In this document: in pieces, positions 62,142 through 64,000 of the stretch
How the letters are laid out: every line of letters starts with the position of its first letter
How positions within the stretch are numbered: the stretch's first letter is position 1
Origin: DASXHZ01 sp036488085
Lineage (GTDB): Bacteria > Acidobacteriota > Thermoanaerobaculia > Gp7-AA8
DNA length: 64,000 nt
Direction: 5' to 3'
Assembly (NCBI GenBank): GCA_036488085.1
Contig: DASXHZ010000076.1
Location: forward strand, 62,001-126,000
Position numbers and translations under genes: made by a program
The notes under the pieces: generated by a model
Told to the model about the DNA's origin: nothing
Database searches by the model: none
Seen by the model: only the letters and a program-made list of their open reading frames with translations

Positions 62142-62520
62142 GGTTAGCCTCCTTTTCTCTCGAAAACCAGAAATGGTCAGGCCGGATGGAAACCAGGACC
62201 CATGCATGAGTGCGAGGCGGCCACACCGGCTGGATCGGACGGCAAGCGCCGCTTCTCCAGGTTGATGTTTTCCCGAGATGTACACCTCGGGCGTCTCGCG
62301 GCAGGAAGAGCACTGCTCGATTCCCGCAAGGACCCGTCCGGTTGCCAAATCCATGGCGATCGTCCGAATCCGTGGCCGCCGAGTTTCGATGATCACGACG
62401 TCATGATCAGGGAACCTCTGACCGCATAGCTTAGCGACCCCAGGCCGGGATGTCAAGCCCTAAGTTGTTACAATTCTATTAGTTACGTCTGGATGGCGTG
62501 ACGGAAACACGGCGCTGCAA
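62142..62520. other. 379-bp region without a supported gene
   Basis: It contains the promoter region for the minus-strand gene pair. An AT-rich patch (62463-62485, near TTGTTACAATTCTATTAG) stands out just before the tandem repeat array. No RNA gene or credible coding sequence was found. Confidence 0.35.
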
Positions 62521-62767
62521 CGGCCCCGTTTCCCGAAAAACGGCCCCGTTTCCCGGAAATCGGACCCCCATCCCGGAAAGTTGCCCATGCTGCCCGGAAA
62601 ACGCCTCCGCTTCTCGCGAAGTTGCCCCCGCCGCCCGAAAAACGACCCCGTTTTTCCGGAAGTTGGACCCGCTGCCAGGAAAGCCGATCCAACTTCCCGG
62701 AGAGTTACCCGCCCTGCCCAGAACCCGGCCCCGTTTTCCGGAAAGTCGCCCGCGCTACCGCGCCAAC
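62521..62767. repeat. Degenerate tandem array, about 12 units of 20-21 nt
   Basis: Units start at 62521, 62541, 62561, 62581, 62602, 62622, 62643, 62663, 62684, 62705, 62725 and 62746. A typical unit is CGGCCCCGTTTCCCGGAAAT; most share a CCCC or CCC block early and end CCGGAAA or a variant. The first two units are almost identical and later ones diverge. Lengths of 20 and 21 alternate, so the array is not a reading-frame repeat. It is unlike a CRISPR because no spacers are present. Confidence 0.75.
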
Positions 62768-62769
62768 CT

Positions 62770-62816
62770 CTCCTTCTCCCTCCGGGAGAAGGTGGCGCGA
62801 AGCGCCGGATGAGGGG
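62770..62816. repeat. Dispersed REP-like palindrome (CTCCGGGAG type)
   Basis: CCTTCTCCCTCCGGGAGAAGG (hairpin 62772-62792, given here as arms CCTTCTCCC and GGGAGAAGG) is followed by GGCGC-GAA-GCGCC (62794-62806) and CGGATGAGGG. This two-hairpin motif is known as a dispersed repeat in many GC-rich proteobacterial and environmental genomes. Confidence 0.65.
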
Positions 62817-62999
62817 GCGCGCCTCTCGCGCAGAACCTACAGCTTCATCCGCCGCAAAACGTCAAAGCTCAAACCGGAGAGACGCTCCCGCCGTCGACCC
62901 TCAGCCTCATCACGTCAGCGCAAGCTCACCGACGCTCCATTCGTCGGCGTAGGCCGCTTTCGGGCGTCCGGGTCCGGCGGGCCGGCGCACGCTTCGTCG

Positions 63000-63209
63000 T
63001 CAGCGCGCGGCGCTCAAGCGACAGCGTTGATTCGCCACCAGATGTTCGAAATGAGCTGCCTGACCAGTCGTACCGCGTTTGTGAGCGCGAACCCGCTCAC
63101 AGCACTCGCTGCAACGGAAGGGTGGTGCGGCGCCGCGCTCGCGCATAGCGAGAGCATCTTGGATATGAACCGCCCGGTCATCCAGGAGACAAGTCGTAGC
63201 TTTCGGCAT
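63000..63209 (-). CDS. Small zinc-binding protein, CoiA N-terminal-like
   Basis: 69 residues. FRCSECCERVRAHKRGTTGQ, then AAHFEHLVANQRCRLS, gives a C-x2-C ... H-x2-H ... C pattern seen in small CoiA-like/competence-associated zinc domains, where HFEH and a final Cys complete the site. The start MPKATTCLLDD is plausible, although no ribosome binding site was checked with certainty. It is solitary in a repeat-rich area and could be a fragment. Confidence 0.5.
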   Translation of the reverse strand: MPKATTCLLDDRAVHIQDALAMRERGAAPPFRCSECCERVRAHKRGTTGQAAHFEHLVANQRCRLSAAR

Positions 63210-63354
63210 CGCAGTTCTTCCTGTGAGTGTACGTCAGCCCGACGTTCTTTCGCTCAGCCGCCGCGCGCATTCAAGTACCGGCCAGACTGACACCTGGACC
63301 TGCGAAGCATAGGGGATTCTTGCCCCTGGCCAGCGAAGGGCTGCGGTTGAACGC

Positions 63355-63615
63355 TTACCGCTTCACCCTGATGTGGTCGAGCAACTCGCCCGGCCGCACA
63401 CTCAGCGCCTTCGCGATGCGAAGGATCAGCGTCAGCTTCGGCACGTTGTCTCCTCGCTCGCAGAACCCGATTTGGAGCGCCGATACGCCCGCGCGCTCCG
63501 CGAGTGTTTCCTGAGTCCACCCGCGCGCTGTCCGGCGCTCGCGCACAGCGGCGCCAAACGCGATAGCTTCAGGCGCTTTCTCAGATCTCGGCGGCATGAC
63601 CTTGATGATTGCCAC
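63355..63615 (-). CDS. XRE-family helix-turn-helix regulator
   Basis: 86 residues. After about 18 residues, an HTH_3 domain runs through FGAAVRERRTARGWTQETLA and ERAGVSALQIGFCERGDNVP to ALSVRPGELLDHI. It is a small DNA-binding repressor of the kind found near toxin-antitoxin or restriction genes, but no such partner is seen in the window. There is a Cys in the recognition region (QIGFCERG), which is less usual. Confidence 0.85.
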   Translation of the reverse strand: MAIIKVMPPRSEKAPEAIAFGAAVRERRTARGWTQETLAERAGVSALQIGFCERGDNVPKLTLILRIAKALSVRPGELLDHIRVKR

Positions 63616-64000
63616 GGCAAAGGTTAAACTCCACTTGCCGTGGCAAGCCTACATCAGCCGCCATCCCAGCGCGTCGTCGAGCTGTTCGCCGTCGTCGAGT
63701 CAACCGCGGAACGTCTCATGACATCGCCGCCGAAGAACACGCGCTCGTGACCGACTAGCTGAACTTTGGCGCGAGAAGACGTTCCTCGTCGCCAACCTCG
63801 CGGGCGAGTCGCGCCAGGCATCGGTGACGGATATCGAGGAGACGTTGAGGCGCGAGGTGAAGGCGCTTCCAGCAGCGAAACGACAACCGTTCGCTCTTCG
63901 ATCAATTCGATGATGCCCCACAACCGCTGCGAATCGCGTCTACCGCTTGTAGAAGTTACTGCCGATTCAGACCTCGCCGTTCGTCGCCAACCATGCCGAA
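63616..64000. other. 385-bp terminal region, possibly a decayed gene
   Basis: On the plus strand, two coding-like stretches lie in different frames: DIAAEEHALVTD ending at a stop near 63758, and ELWREKTFLVANLAGESRQA continuing to a stop near 63918. They might be remains of one frameshifted gene, but the evidence is slim. The rest shows no recognisable feature. Confidence 0.25.

Noticed and set aside
62142..62456. 105-codon upstream extension of the gene at 61614
   Set aside because: The frame is open but has no ribosome binding site, while AGGAGG precedes the ATG at 62141; the extra sequence has no domain.
62521..62767. 20-21-nt array considered as a CRISPR or a coding repeat
   Set aside because: No unique spacers are present, and mixed 20/21 unit length breaks any reading frame.

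Overview
The window is GC-rich, densely coded chromosomal DNA from a Gram-negative (diderm) bacterium. A KdsC-like phosphatase, an LpxL-like acyltransferase, a TonB-type protein and several lipoproteins imply an outer membrane. The mix of large DUF11-repeat secreted proteins, an IPTL-like sorting tail, a eukaryotic-type glutamine synthetase, a Tricorn-like protease, a sigma factor paired with a TPR protein, and an ImuA-ImuB-DnaE2 mutasome suggests a soil-type Acidobacteriota, although phylum is inferred from gene content only. No rRNA, CRISPR array, insertion sequence or prophage was seen. One tRNA is present, tRNA-Arg(CCG).

Layout. 1-7.5 kb: the 3' part of a giant DUF11/C25 (gingipain-like) secreted protease. 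7.6-13.7 kb: the translesion operon imuA-imuB-dnaE2, interrupted between imuB and dnaE2 by a decayed four-helix-bundle gene flanked by inverted heptamer arrays. 13.7-20.9 kb: a secreted beta-helix protein, an AI-2E family transporter, a glutaredoxin-pterin dehydratase fusion, an SDR, a nucleotidyltransferase and a TlpA-like lipoprotein. 20.9-23.9 kb: an AhpD-like gene with an in-frame TGA exactly at the second Cys of its CxxC motif (a selenoprotein candidate), then rplY, prs, a broken Uma2 gene and tRNA-Arg. 23.9-35.3 kb: a flavin monooxygenase, a sterol-desaturase-like enzyme, sigma factor plus TPR, a small exported peptide with a structured leader, an aminotransferase, a GAF-SpoIIE phosphatase, a second heptamer/four-helix-bundle cassette, a membrane phosphodiesterase, an oligopeptide-binding lipoprotein and MgtC. 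35.3-35.5 kb: a third, gene-less heptamer array and a large hairpin. 35.5-43 kb: glnII, a GAF-GGDEF cyclase, DUF4442, an SDR and a ligD-kinase repair pair. 43-50 kb: TonB, a GCS-like ligase, two tandem EXORDIUM-like secreted proteins, a prolidase-like M24 peptidase and an FeS uracil-DNA glycosylase. 50-62 kb: a phospholipase-C-like protein, purH, a DUF11 surface protein, kdsC, an lpxL-like gene, divergent membrane-anchored paralogs, a Tricorn-like protease and two related small helical proteins. 62-64 kb: gene-poor DNA with a degenerate 20-21-nt tandem array, a REP-like palindrome, a CoiA-like zinc peptide and an XRE regulator.

The most unusual signals are: (1) three loci where heptamer repeats of differing sequence but constant 7-nt period form inverted arrays immediately after a stop codon, two of them enclosing decayed four-helix-bundle (S23/Avd-like) genes; (2) the CxxU AhpD-like selenoprotein candidate with a SECIS-like hairpin at bacterial spacing; (3) five Gly-rich modules inserted in frame inside different domains of the giant C25 protein; and (4) two arrays of about 21-nt period. 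DNA maintenance is well represented: imuAB-dnaE2, a nuclease-less LigD with an adjacent PNK-like kinase, and a uracil-DNA glycosylase.
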